From: Actinomadura sp. DC4
Lineage (GTDB): Bacteria; Actinomycetota; Actinomycetes; Streptosporangiales; Streptosporangiaceae
Reading direction: 5' to 3'
NCBI RefSeq assembly: GCF_030406325.1
Contig: NZ_JAUEQY010000002.1
Location: 1-64,000, forward strand
DNA length: 64,000 nucleotides
The notes under the pieces were generated by a model. The model saw only the letters and a list, made by a program, of their open reading frames with translations. It did no database searches and was not told the origin of the DNA. Both the position numbers and the translations under genes were made by a program. Every line of letters begins with the position of its first letter. Position 1 is the stretch's first letter. Of the stretch, positions 55,108-63,620 are shown one piece after another.

Positions 55108-56190
55108 GTGAGCGCCCTGTTCGAACCTCTCAGACTGCGCGGTCTGACGCTGCCCAACCGAGTCTGGATGTCCCCGATGTGCCAGTACTCCGCCGTGGAC
55201 GAGGGGCCGGACACCGGCGTCGCCGGCGACTGGCACTTCGCGCACCAGGCCGCACGCGCGGTCGGCGGCGCCGGGCTGATCATCACCGAGGCCACCGCGG
55301 TGAACCCCGAGGGCCGGATCAGCCCGGCCGACCTCGGCCTGTGGAACGACCGCCAGCAGCAGGGCCTCGCCCGCATCGCCGCGTTCGTGCGCGGGTACGA
55401 CGCGGTGCCCGGCATCCAGCTGGCGCACGCCGGGCGCAAGGCCTCCACCGAACGCCCCTGGCGCGGCGGCCGGTCCATCCACCCGGACCAGCCGCACGGC
55501 TGGCGGCCGGTCGCGCCGAGCCCTCTTCCCTTCCACGAGGGTGACCCGGTGCCGGCGGAGCTGAGCCGGGATCAGATCGGGGCCATCGTCGAGGACTTCG
55601 CCGCGTCCGCCCGGCGGGCCCTGGACGCGGGCTTCCAGGTGGTCGAGATCCACGGCGCGCACGGCTACCTGATCCACGAGTTCGTCTCGCCGCACACCAA
55701 CCGGCGCACCGATGAGTACGGCGGCTCGTTCGAGAACCGGACCAGGTTCGCCCTGGAGGTGGTCGACGCCGTACGCGCGGTCTGGCCGGACGAGCTGCCG
55801 GTGTTCTACCGCGCCTCGGCGACCGACTGGCTGGATGAGGCCGGGTGGACCACCGATGACACCGTACGGCTCGCGAAGGAGCTGCTCGGGCACGGCGCCG
55901 ACCTGCTCGACACCTCCAGCGGCGGGATCGCGCCGGGCGTGCGGATCACCACCGGGCCGGGCTACCAGGTCCCGTTCGCCGCACGGGTCAAGGCCGAGAC
56001 GGACCTGCCGGTCGCGGCGGTCGGTGAGATCACCGAGCCCCGGCAGGCGGAGGAGATCATCGCGTCCGGGCAGGCCGACGCGGTGCTGCTGGCCCGCGAG
56101 CTGCTGCGCGACCCGTACTGGCCGAACCGCGCGGCCCGCTCGCTCGGTGCCGCGCCGTCGTGGCCGGACCAGTATCTCCGCGCCGTCTGA
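55108..56190 (+). CDS. NADH:flavin oxidoreductase, YqjM-like Old Yellow Enzyme
   Basis: This 360-residue FMN-dependent ene-reductase starts LFEPLRLRGLTLPNRVWMSP. MCQYSA holds the thermophilic-like/YqjM-class cysteine and tyrosine near the flavin, and HGAHGYLIHEF supplies the two substrate-binding histidines. SPHTNRRTDEYGGSFENR is the OYE signature. It reduces activated C=C bonds (enones, nitro compounds) with NAD(P)H. It is divergent from the ArsR-type repressor gene, indicating electrophile-induced expression. Confidence 0.95.
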   Translation: MSALFEPLRLRGLTLPNRVWMSPMCQYSAVDEGPDTGVAGDWHFAHQAARAVGGAGLIITEATAVNPEGRISPADLGLWNDRQQQGLARIAAFVRGYDAVPGIQLAHAGRKASTERPWRGGRSIHPDQPHGWRPVAPSPLPFHEGDPVPAELSRDQIGAIVEDFAASARRALDAGFQVVEIHGAHGYLIHEFVSPHTNRRTDEYGGSFENRTRFALEVVDAVRAVWPDELPVFYRASATDWLDEAGWTTDDTVRLAKELLGHGADLLDTSSGGIAPGVRITTGPGYQVPFAARVKAETDLPVAAVGEITEPRQAEEIIASGQADAVLLARELLRDPYWPNRAARSLGAAPSWPDQYLRAV

Positions 56191-56209
56191 ACCTGGTAGA
56201 TCTGAGGCC

Positions 56210-56514
56210 ATGCCCTGGGGTGTCGGTTCCGTTCCGCGGCCGGGCAGCCGTACGGCCCGGCCATTGCTGTACCTCGACATCGACGGGGTGCTGAACCCCT
56301 CGTTCCCCGCCGATCCCGACCTGTTCGTGTCCCATGTCGTCGACGTGGGCCGGCGGTTCGCCTGGGTCGACGACGTCATCCCGCCGCGCGTCAGACGGCA
56401 GGCCTGGCCTACCGGGGCATCCTGCTCGTCCCGGTCGACCCCGCCGAGGGCCTCACCCGAAGCCACGTGGACCGCCTCCTCGCCTGGGGCGTCAGCGCAG
56501 GTCGGCGGCGGTGA
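56210..56514 (+). pseudogene. Broken HAD-domain gene (deletion plus frameshift)
   Basis: The frame from ATG 56210 encodes RPLLYLDIDGVLNPSFPAD (HAD motif I with D-x-D) and RRFAWVDDVIPP (late acidic motif), then loses homology. The next reading frame, from about 56402, continues with AYRGILLVPVDPAEGLTRSH then VDRLLAWG, which is the normal C-terminus of this HAD family. Between motif I and the acidic motif, about 60 residues (including the ATTW-type motif II) are missing. So the gene has both an internal deletion and a +1/-1 frame change. Its tail overlaps the convergent SWIM gene. Confidence 0.8.
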
Positions 56515-58459
56515 CGAGCTGGAGCTGAGCGTCCACCCACCTGCCGGGCGCCGACTCCAGGTCGGACCGGCACGCGGCCACGAAGGCCGTCAGCATGGTC
56601 GCCGACCTGCGCAGGCCCACGCGGCCCAGGTCCGTCGCGGCCTCCTCGATCCGGGTGTGGACGCCCGGGGTGGCGTGGCGCAGGCCGCGGTGTGCGACCT
56701 CGGCTAGTGTGGTCAGGGCGGTGTCCAGGGCCGCGCCGAGCGGGTCCGGGCTGCGTCCGGCGTACGGACTCAGGCCCGTCTCCCCCTCCCCCGCCGCCAG
56801 GTCGGGCACGACCATCCCCTTCGAGGTCATCACCGCGATCGGGTCGAGTACGAGGGTCCCGCGGCCACGGTGCAGGGACCCGCTGATGAAGGCCGGCCCG
56901 TCGTCGAGCGCGCCGGCGAGAGCGTCGAGCGCGCCGGGGCATTCGGCGCGGTACTCCGCCGAGACCGTGACCGTGCTTCCGGCGGGATCGGCGACCACGG
57001 CCTCCAGCCGCTGGTCGCCGGGGTGGTAGCCGACGTCGCGTACCTCCGCGACCTGGACGACGCGCACGAACTCCGCCTCGATCCGCGGGCGGATGAGCCG
57101 TGGCGGCAGCTCCTCCAGCGCTCGGGCCGCGGCGGCGAGGTCGCGGACCATCACCGCCCCGGGGAGGCGTTCCCACGCGGCGCCGACCGGGGTGACGGTC
57201 GTCTTGGCGATCCGGCCCGGGGCGACCTTCACCACCCGGCTCGCGCTGCGCGAGGCCGACTCGGACACGAGGTTGGCGGCGGCCAGCGCGCCGAGCGACG
57301 CTCCGGCGACCCGCCGGCCGGACAGGTCGTGACCGGTCACCGGCCGGTCCGGCTCCTGCTCCCAGCGCCGCCGCAGGACGAGGACGGTGCCGTCCCCGGC
57401 GTGCGCGAAGTACACGTCGGCGACGCGCTCGTCCAGCGTGCCGCCGACGCGGCAGCCCAGGCCCACGAGCCGTACGCGCCGCAACGGGGTCTGGCCCGGC
57501 TCGTCGCCGCCCAGCACCTGGGAGCGCAGCCCGCTGCCGGCGGCCGCCCGCTGCCGCGCGTGGAGTTCGGCGAGCAGCGTCGCGTACCGCGTCGCCTCGT
57601 AACGGGCGCCCCGCGCGGCGTACGCGTCGAGCTGATCGGCCAGGTCGTCCAGGGCGCCGGCGGGCCAGTGCAGGCCCTGGTCGTCGATGGTCCGCTGCAT
57701 CCTGCGCAGCGCCGCGCCCAGCACCGGCCCGGCGTGCATCGCGCCCTCGACGAGCAGTTCGGTGGCGAGCTCGACGGCGGGCTCGATGCCCGTACGCTCC
57801 GCGCGCGGCGTCGGCCCGCCGCCCACGTCGAGGCGGATCTCCCGCTCGCCCAGCCCACGTCCGTCCGCCTCGCGGAACGCCCACACCGCCAGCGCGATGG
57901 CCTCGGCGCGGTTGGGTCCGGCGGCGTCGGTGTGGGCGTAGCCGAGCTCGCCCGGGACGAGGAACCGGACCGTACAGGTCGCCAGGTCCGCGCGCGGCGC
58001 CGGTTCGTCGGGGCCGCCCCGGTCGAGGTGGACGGAGTAGCCGGCGGCGAGGCGGCGGCGGGCGGCGTTCATCGCCCGGGTGCCGAGCAGCTCCTGCAGT
58101 TCCTCGTCGGCGACGCTCCCCGGCGACCACCCGCCGGTCGGGTCTCCGGCCGGGTCTTCGGTCCGGTCCTCGGACGGCTCCTGGGCGGCCTGCGACTGGT
58201 AGGCCAGGACCAGGCCGATCCGGTGGCGGCAGACGCCGGTCGCGGGGCAGGTGCAGGAGGCCGAGTCGAGCCCGGCGCCCACCGGGAACACGACCTCGAC
58301 GCCGTCGGCGAACCGGCCGCGTACGGTGCCGTCCTCGTCGGCCGACACGTCCGGGACGACACCGGCGTCGATCTCCTTGGCGGCCCGTTTGACCAGGCCG
58401 CGGTTGGCGAGCGCCACGAGGACGTCGTGGTTGAGAGCGAGCAGGTCGGCGCGGGTCAT
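56492..58459 (-). CDS. SWIM zinc-finger protein (YehQ-like)
   Basis: This 655-residue protein carries a SWIM zinc finger near residue 70: CTCPATGVCRHRIG (CxC-x-n-CxH). The rest is a large alpha/beta region without a known catalytic motif (for example VRLVGLGCRVGGTLDERVAD). In E. coli yehQ and in many actinomycetes, such a protein ends a MoxR-DUF5682-VWA operon. SWIM fingers bind DNA or proteins. Its ATG at 58459 overlaps the VWA stop (ATGA). Last gene of the operon. Confidence 0.87.
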   Translation of the reverse strand: MTRADLLALNHDVLVALANRGLVKRAAKEIDAGVVPDVSADEDGTVRGRFADGVEVVFPVGAGLDSASCTCPATGVCRHRIGLVLAYQSQAAQEPSEDRTEDPAGDPTGGWSPGSVADEELQELLGTRAMNAARRRLAAGYSVHLDRGGPDEPAPRADLATCTVRFLVPGELGYAHTDAAGPNRAEAIALAVWAFREADGRGLGEREIRLDVGGGPTPRAERTGIEPAVELATELLVEGAMHAGPVLGAALRRMQRTIDDQGLHWPAGALDDLADQLDAYAARGARYEATRYATLLAELHARQRAAAGSGLRSQVLGGDEPGQTPLRRVRLVGLGCRVGGTLDERVADVYFAHAGDGTVLVLRRRWEQEPDRPVTGHDLSGRRVAGASLGALAAANLVSESASRSASRVVKVAPGRIAKTTVTPVGAAWERLPGAVMVRDLAAAARALEELPPRLIRPRIEAEFVRVVQVAEVRDVGYHPGDQRLEAVVADPAGSTVTVSAEYRAECPGALDALAGALDDGPAFISGSLHRGRGTLVLDPIAVMTSKGMVVPDLAAGEGETGLSPYAGRSPDPLGAALDTALTTLAEVAHRGLRHATPGVHTRIEEAATDLGRVGLRRSATMLTAFVAACRSDLESAPGRWVDAQLQLVTAADLR

Positions 58460-59583
58460 CGGCCGAGCCGTTCGGCGACGAAGGCGGCGAGCTCGCCCGG
58501 CGTCATGGCCCCGACGTGGGCGCCGACGTCGGCGAGGCGCTGCGCCAGCGCGCGGTCATAGGTCGGGTTCGCCTCCTCGTCCAGGGCCGCGAGCCCGAGA
58601 ACCTGCGTCCCCTGCTCGGCGAGGCGCGCGACGGTCCGTACGAGCCGGTATTCGTCGCCGCCCTCGTAGAAGTCGGTGATCACGGCGAGGATCGTCCTTC
58701 GTGGGTTCTCGATGAGGCTCGCCCCGTAATTCACCGCCTTGGCGATGTCGGTGCCGCCGCCGAGCTGGACCTTCATGAGGAGCTCCACCGGGTCGGCGAC
58801 ATCGGCGGTCAGGTCGACCACATTGGAGTCGAAGGCGATGAGATGGGTCTTGAGACCGGGGAGGTTCCACAGGCACGCGGCGGTGACGGCGGAGTGGATG
58901 ACCGACCCGGCCATCGAGCCGGACTGGTCGACGATGAGCACGAGCTGCCACTGGTCGAGGTGCCGCTTCACCCGGGAGACGAACTTCGGGTGCTCGATCA
59001 GGATCCGCCGCTCCTCCGGCTGGTAGTGCGCCAGGTTGGCCCGGATCGTGCTCCGGAAGTCGAAGTCGCGCGCCTGGCGGAACCGGCTGGGCCGCCGCGA
59101 CCGCGTGCCGGTGAACGCCTTCCGTACCTCGGGGGCGAGCCGCTTCATCAGATCCCGTACGACGGCGTCGACGATGCGCCGGGCGAGCCGCAGGACCTCG
59201 GGATTCATCAGGTGCTTGGTGCGCAGGACGGCACGGAGCAGGGTGGGGTTCGGCTCGATGCGGGCCAGGACGTCGGGGTCGGTGACGACGTCGTGGATCT
59301 CATAGCGTTCGACGGCGTCACGCTCGAGCCGCTCGATCGTCTCGCGCGGGAACAGTCGGTGGACGTCGTCGAGCCAGTCGACCGTGGTCAGCGCCGAGGG
59401 CCCGGTCCCGGCGGTACGCGTGCCACCGCGCCGTACACCGCGGCGGTTCAGGTCGGGATCACGGCCGTAGAGCCAGTCCAGCGCCGCGTCCTGGGAGGCG
59501 GCCTCCCCCTGCAGGCCGCCGGTGCACTGCTCGGCAGGCGAACCGAGCACCAGCCGCCAACGTTCGAGCCCCGGATCGATCAT
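58456..59583 (-). CDS. VWA-domain protein (YehP-like)
   Basis: This protein has 375 residues. A C-terminal von Willebrand A domain holds a complete MIDAS: VDQSGSMAGS, a downstream Thr in GGGTDIAKA, and the Asp in ITDFYEGG. It therefore probably binds Mg and a ligand, acting as the adaptor of the MoxR ATPase. The first 40 residues (MIDPGLERWRLVLGSPAEQC) repeat the sequence of the two microproteins encoded just before it. Its ATG overlaps the stop of the second microprotein. Confidence 0.9.
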   Translation of the reverse strand: MIDPGLERWRLVLGSPAEQCTGGLQGEAASQDAALDWLYGRDPDLNRRGVRRGGTRTAGTGPSALTTVDWLDDVHRLFPRETIERLERDAVERYEIHDVVTDPDVLARIEPNPTLLRAVLRTKHLMNPEVLRLARRIVDAVVRDLMKRLAPEVRKAFTGTRSRRPSRFRQARDFDFRSTIRANLAHYQPEERRILIEHPKFVSRVKRHLDQWQLVLIVDQSGSMAGSVIHSAVTAACLWNLPGLKTHLIAFDSNVVDLTADVADPVELLMKVQLGGGTDIAKAVNYGASLIENPRRTILAVITDFYEGGDEYRLVRTVARLAEQGTQVLGLAALDEEANPTYDRALAQRLADVGAHVGAMTPGELAAFVAERLGR

Positions 59584-59723
59584 GAACGCAGCCCCTCTCC
59601 GACGAGCCCCCGGCCCACCTTCTCCACCGCCGCCTTACGCGCGCCGGCCCCGCCCCGCGCGCCGCGCGTGCACTGCCCGGCGGGCGAGCCCGGTCGCCGA
59701 CGTTGCAGGCCCGGGTTCGTCAT
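59580..59723 (-). CDS. 47-residue microprotein Y, paralogue of the VWA N-terminus
   Basis: The product begins MTNPGLQRRRPGSPAGQCTR and ends VGEGLRS. It shares the pattern M-x-[ND]-P-G-x-x-[RH]-x-R-x-x-x-[LS]-[AP]-[AG]-[GE]-Q-C-T-x-G with microprotein X and with the start of the VWA protein. Both ends overlap neighbours by four bases (ATGA), which is strong evidence that it is translated. It keeps one cysteine. Family unknown; a duplicated N-terminal binding segment is the likely origin. Confidence 0.6.
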   Translation of the reverse strand: MTNPGLQRRRPGSPAGQCTRGARGGAGARKAAVEKVGRGLVGEGLRS

Positions 59724-59863
59724 GGGAACAGTCCCCTCTGACGGGCCGCCGGGACCGCCTTCTCCGCCGCCGCCTCGTACGCGGCGACCCTGTCCTGCAC
59801 GCCGGCCGTGCACTGCCCGGCGAGCGGGCGCAGCCGTCGGTGGCCCGGTCCCGGGTTCGTCAT
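59720..59863 (-). CDS. 47-residue microprotein X, paralogue of the VWA N-terminus
   Basis: The product begins MTNPGPGHRRLRPLAGQCTA and continues with an alanine/glutamate helix (VAAYEAAAEKAVPAARQRGL). It keeps the same Q-C-T motif as Y and the VWA start. Its ATG overlaps the DUF5682 stop and its stop overlaps the start of Y. It may be an adaptor or chaperone segment that binds a partner shared with the VWA protein. Confidence 0.6.
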   Translation of the reverse strand: MTNPGPGHRRLRPLAGQCTAGVQDRVAAYEAAAEKAVPAARQRGLFP

Positions 59864-62511
59864 GGGAGCAGTCCCTCTCTGGTGAGCAGGCGACTCACTT
59901 TCTCCTCCAGCGCCTGTGCCTCCGCGATCAGAAGCGGGTTCGCCGTCGTGCGTAGCAGGGCTCGTGCCGAGCCGCTCAGTTCGCGGCGTTCCAGCAGGCG
60001 GCGGGCGATCAGCTCCCGTTCGCGTGGGGGGAAGTACTCGAAGGCCTGGCGCAGTGCGGGCAGCCCGACCAGGAAGTCCGGCATCGAGGTGATGAGGTCG
60101 TCCAGGGCGTCCAGCACGCCGGAGCCGCCCGCCAGTACCTCGTCCCGTGCGAGAGCGAACAGCCCGGCGAGCCAGTCGCCGAGTGCGTCCGCGGCACCGC
60201 GCAGGGCGCGTACCGGGTCGCCGGACGCGCCGAGCGACCAGCCGAACCCGAACGCCGCGCCGCGCAGGTCCGGCGGCGCCGTGCGGTCGGCGTCGATGCG
60301 GGCCATGACCTCCAGGGCGACGTCGCGGCCGGTCGTCAGGACCTCGGGCGCGTGCAGAAGCGCGTCGCGGGTCGCGGTCAGCGCGCGCAGCCGGGCCGGG
60401 TCGGCGGGAGCGGGCCCGCCGTGTACGCCCTCGGCGAGCCAGAGGACGCGGGTGACCGCGGCGTCGATCACCGTGGCGTACATCGGGCTGCGCGCCGTAC
60501 CCAGGACCCTGTCGTGCCGCCAGAGACCGAGCACGGTGGCGAGCGCCGCGCCGAGCGGGCCGAGTTCGCGCGCGCCGCCGACGGACGCGGCGATCAGTTC
60601 GGTGATCTGCCCGGACAGGTCGGTGATCCCGCACAGCGCGGCCTCGAACAGCACCGCGGCGAGCCGGTCGGGGTCGGGACCGGCGGCGGCGATGCGCTCG
60701 GTGACCAGGGCCGTCGCGGCGTCGCGAAGCGTGCCGCCGTACGCGCCCGCCTCGATCAGCGCGGCACGGCGCGCGTCGTGCGCGGTGAGCTCCCAGTGCT
60801 CGTCGAGTACCGGGTCGGCCCCGGACGAGGGCCCGGACCGGCGCTCGAACCCGGGTACGCGCAGGGCGGCGAGCCGGTGCAGCGTCCGGCTGCGGGCCTG
60901 GTCTGCGGACTCGGTGAGATCGAGGTCGACGGGACCTTCGCGATCGAGGTTCAGCCGCGTCAGCTCGGCATCGACGTCGTGGACCAGCGGCGGCGCGGGC
61001 GTGTCGGGATGCAGGCGGCCGGCCCGCTCGCCGCTGAGCGCCGAGACCATCTCCACGACCACGGGGTGGGCCCCGGGCGCGAGCGACGCCCTCCGGCTCC
61101 AGGGCAGCGGCTGGTCCAGGTCGTCGGAGACGAGCGCACTGACCAGCCCGTCGAGGATGTCGGTACGGGCGGGGTGCGGATGCCCGCGCAGCCGCGCGAG
61201 ACCTTCGGAGAGGGTACGCGCGGCGATCAGGTCGGCGGTGGAGACGCTCTGCCCACGCTTGCGCAGGCGAGTGGCGACCGCCTCGACGAGCCCGTCGGCG
61301 GCGGCCTCGGGCCCTTGCTCCCAGAGGCGCTGGTAGTACTCGGGCGAGGGCATACCGGACTGGTAACCGGAGAACGCGTCCAGCCGCCGGAAGGAGTACG
61401 GCACCAGATAACTACCGGACACGGTGCCTTCCTCCGGCCGCGGAATCTCCGGCCAGACAGGCCCGTCCCCACGCGCCGCACCCCCGGACACGGACCGGGA
61501 GCCGATGTCGACGGACACGCCGCCTTCCGCGGACGTACGGACGGCGGCGCGCGCCAAGCCGCCGCCCCCTGAACCACCGGCCACCGAGCCACCCGGCCCC
61601 GCACCATCGGCGGCAGGTCCGCCGGGACCCCGGCCGCCGGCCGCCGGCCGATCGGCAGCCGGACCGCCCGCCTCCACGCCCTCGGTCACCGGGCCGTCCT
61701 CCCACGCGCCGTCCGCAGCCGATCCGCCCACCGCAACGCCATCGGCTGCCGAGCCGTCAGCCCCAGGACCACCCGCGGCCGAGCCGTCCGTTCCAGAAGC
61801 TCCCGCTCCGACCGCACCCGCTTCCAGAACGCCGGGTGCAGCGCCGTTGGCCGCCGAGGCGGTCGTAAGGGGGCGTTCGGCGAGGGTTCGGATGGCGGGG
61901 CGGTGGAAGCCGCCGGTCACCACGACGATCGGGCGGTCGCCCGCTGCGGTGATCGCTGCTCGTATCCAGGCGGCCATGTACTCCTCGCGGGCCGTGTCGT
62001 CCTCGCCGGCCGCCGCGTCGCCCCGGACCAGATCGAAGTACGTCGCCAGGCGCTCCTCCAGGCCGTCTTCCGGCTCGACCTCGACCAGGCGGTCCCACAA
62101 GGCGTCCGCGTTGTCGACCGCGAAGGCTCGGCAGAGGCGTTCGGCGGCGTCGGCGTAGCGTTGTTCGGCGTCCGCGTAGCGGTTGCGGCGGTCGGCCAGG
62201 GCCGGATGCCAGGCCGGCAGGTCGATGAGGCGGACCTCGGCGCCCGCCGCTCGTCCCTCTGTGATCGCCACCCACTCGGGTGAGTATTCGCAGAACGGGG
62301 CCCAGGACATGTGGGCCCGCTCCTCGTCCCGGTAGTGGCTGAAGATGGCGATCGGCAGGTCGTGGCCCAGCAGCAGCTCGTCCAGGCGGTCGTTGACGTC
62401 GGCCGGGCCCTCGATGAGCACGTACGCCGGGCGTAGGGACGCGATGGTCCGGCCGACGAGCCGGGCGCAGGCGGGGCTGTGGTGGCGGACCCCGATGTAG
62501 GTGACGGGCAT
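59860..62511 (-). CDS. DUF5682 protein (YehM-like), EreA/ChaN/TIKI-like fold suspected
   Basis: This large protein has 883 residues. The first 60 residues hold YIGVRHHSPACARLV and YVLIEGPADVNDRLDEL; a later strand reads IVVVTGGFHRPAI. The HH, EGP and GG-x-H spacing recalls the erythromycin-esterase/ChaN/TIKI superfamily, but this is inference. A low-complexity stretch of roughly 100 residues of Gly, Ala, Asp, Ser and Pro (about 61560-61860) splits the domain from the rest. The C-terminal half is a long helical array. It is the third gene of the yeh-like operon, and its ATG shares one base with the MoxR stop (TGATG). Confidence 0.87.
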   Translation of the reverse strand: MPVTYIGVRHHSPACARLVGRTIASLRPAYVLIEGPADVNDRLDELLLGHDLPIAIFSHYRDEERAHMSWAPFCEYSPEWVAITEGRAAGAEVRLIDLPAWHPALADRRNRYADAEQRYADAAERLCRAFAVDNADALWDRLVEVEPEDGLEERLATYFDLVRGDAAAGEDDTAREEYMAAWIRAAITAAGDRPIVVVTGGFHRPAIRTLAERPLTTASAANGAAPGVLEAGAVGAGASGTDGSAAGGPGADGSAADGVAVGGSAADGAWEDGPVTEGVEAGGPAADRPAAGGRGPGGPAADGAGPGGSVAGGSGGGGLARAAVRTSAEGGVSVDIGSRSVSGGAARGDGPVWPEIPRPEEGTVSGSYLVPYSFRRLDAFSGYQSGMPSPEYYQRLWEQGPEAAADGLVEAVATRLRKRGQSVSTADLIAARTLSEGLARLRGHPHPARTDILDGLVSALVSDDLDQPLPWSRRASLAPGAHPVVVEMVSALSGERAGRLHPDTPAPPLVHDVDAELTRLNLDREGPVDLDLTESADQARSRTLHRLAALRVPGFERRSGPSSGADPVLDEHWELTAHDARRAALIEAGAYGGTLRDAATALVTERIAAAGPDPDRLAAVLFEAALCGITDLSGQITELIAASVGGARELGPLGAALATVLGLWRHDRVLGTARSPMYATVIDAAVTRVLWLAEGVHGGPAPADPARLRALTATRDALLHAPEVLTTGRDVALEVMARIDADRTAPPDLRGAAFGFGWSLGASGDPVRALRGAADALGDWLAGLFALARDEVLAGGSGVLDALDDLITSMPDFLVGLPALRQAFEYFPPRERELIARRLLERRELSGSARALLRTTANPLLIAEAQALEEKVSRLLTREGLLP

Positions 62512-63599
62512 CAGCCGGGCAGCAGGTGGCGGGCGTCGTGCAGGGCTCGCCACTGCTCGCCGCGTCTGCGCGACGCCTGTTGTTCGAGGTAGCGGCGTAG
62601 CCGGGCGAGGTCGTCGGCGTTGTCCTTGGCCGCGGTGCCGGCCAGGCAGGCGACGATGTCGGCGGCGGTGCCCGGCTCGCCGCGCAGGAACCACCCGCGC
62701 AGCCCGACCGCGTGTGCGACCGACACGGTCTCGGCGGTGCTCATCACGGCGGACAGCCGGTCCATGGACCCGCCGTCGGCCGTCATCCCGGCTCGTAGCT
62801 CGCGGAACGTCGTGACCAGCACCTCGAGGACGTCTCGCCGCGGCGGGACCTTGACGCCGGAACCCTCCAGGAGCGCCCGCGCCTCGGTCTCGACCAGCTC
62901 GAGTTCGGTGGCGAAGTCCGCGATCGGGAAGACGGTCTCGAAGTTGAAGCGGCGTTTCAGCGCCGCGCTCATCTCGTTCACGCCCCGGTCGCGCGTGTTG
63001 GCGGTGGCGATGACGTTGAACCCCTGCTTGGCGAAGACCATGCCGTCCGTGCCGCTCAGCTCGGGGATCGCCACCACCCGCTCGGACAGCAGCGAGAGCA
63101 GCGAGTCCTGGACCTCGAGCGGGCAGCGGGTGATCTCCTCGAAGCGGACGATCCGGCCGTCGGCCATGCCGCGCAGCATCGGGGCGGGCACCAGGGAGCG
63201 CGGTGACGGGCCCTCGGAGACGAGCAGGGCGTAGTTCCAGGAGTACTTGATCTGGTCCTCGGTCGTGGCCGCGCCGCCCTGGATGGTGAGCGTCGAGGTG
63301 CCGCTCACCGCGGCGGCGATGAGCTCGGACAGCAGCGATTTGGCCGTGCCCGGCTCGCCGACCAGCAGCAGGCCGCGGCTGGTGGCCAGGCTCACCAGCG
63401 AGCGGTCGATCAGCGATGGGTCGCCGACGAACTTGCGCCGGATCCCCTGCCGTTCGTCGCCGACGATGAACCGGCGGGCCGCCTCCAGGCTGAGCCACCA
63501 GCCGGGCGGGCGGCTGCCCTCGTCGGTCTCCCGCAGCCGGGCCAGCTCCTCGGCGTAGCGGATCTCGGCGGGTGGCCGCTGGAGGTTCTCTTCGGACAT
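62511..63599 (-). CDS. MoxR-type AAA+ ATPase (YehL-like)
   Basis: This 362-residue ATPase has Walker A LLLVGEPGTAKSLLSELI, Walker B IVRFEEITRC, sensor 1 NVIATANTRD and arginine finger region ALKRRFNFET. MoxR proteins act as chaperones and work with VWA partners; here the VWA gene is in the same operon. AGGAG lies upstream of the ATG at 63599. First gene after the DUF4132-like gene, with a 21-bp gap. The motif set is complete. Confidence 0.95.
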   Translation of the reverse strand: MSEENLQRPPAEIRYAEELARLRETDEGSRPPGWWLSLEAARRFIVGDERQGIRRKFVGDPSLIDRSLVSLATSRGLLLVGEPGTAKSLLSELIAAAVSGTSTLTIQGGAATTEDQIKYSWNYALLVSEGPSPRSLVPAPMLRGMADGRIVRFEEITRCPLEVQDSLLSLLSERVVAIPELSGTDGMVFAKQGFNVIATANTRDRGVNEMSAALKRRFNFETVFPIADFATELELVETEARALLEGSGVKVPPRRDVLEVLVTTFRELRAGMTADGGSMDRLSAVMSTAETVSVAHAVGLRGWFLRGEPGTAADIVACLAGTAAKDNADDLARLRRYLEQQASRRRGEQWRALHDARHLLPG

Positions 63600-63620
63600 T
63601 CAGGTGCTCCTGGAGGAGGG

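Noticed and set aside
59860-63498. A 1212-residue frame joining DUF5682 with upstream sequence
   Set aside because: The upstream part is an off-frame reading of the MoxR gene; the DUF5682 start at 62511 sits on the MoxR stop.
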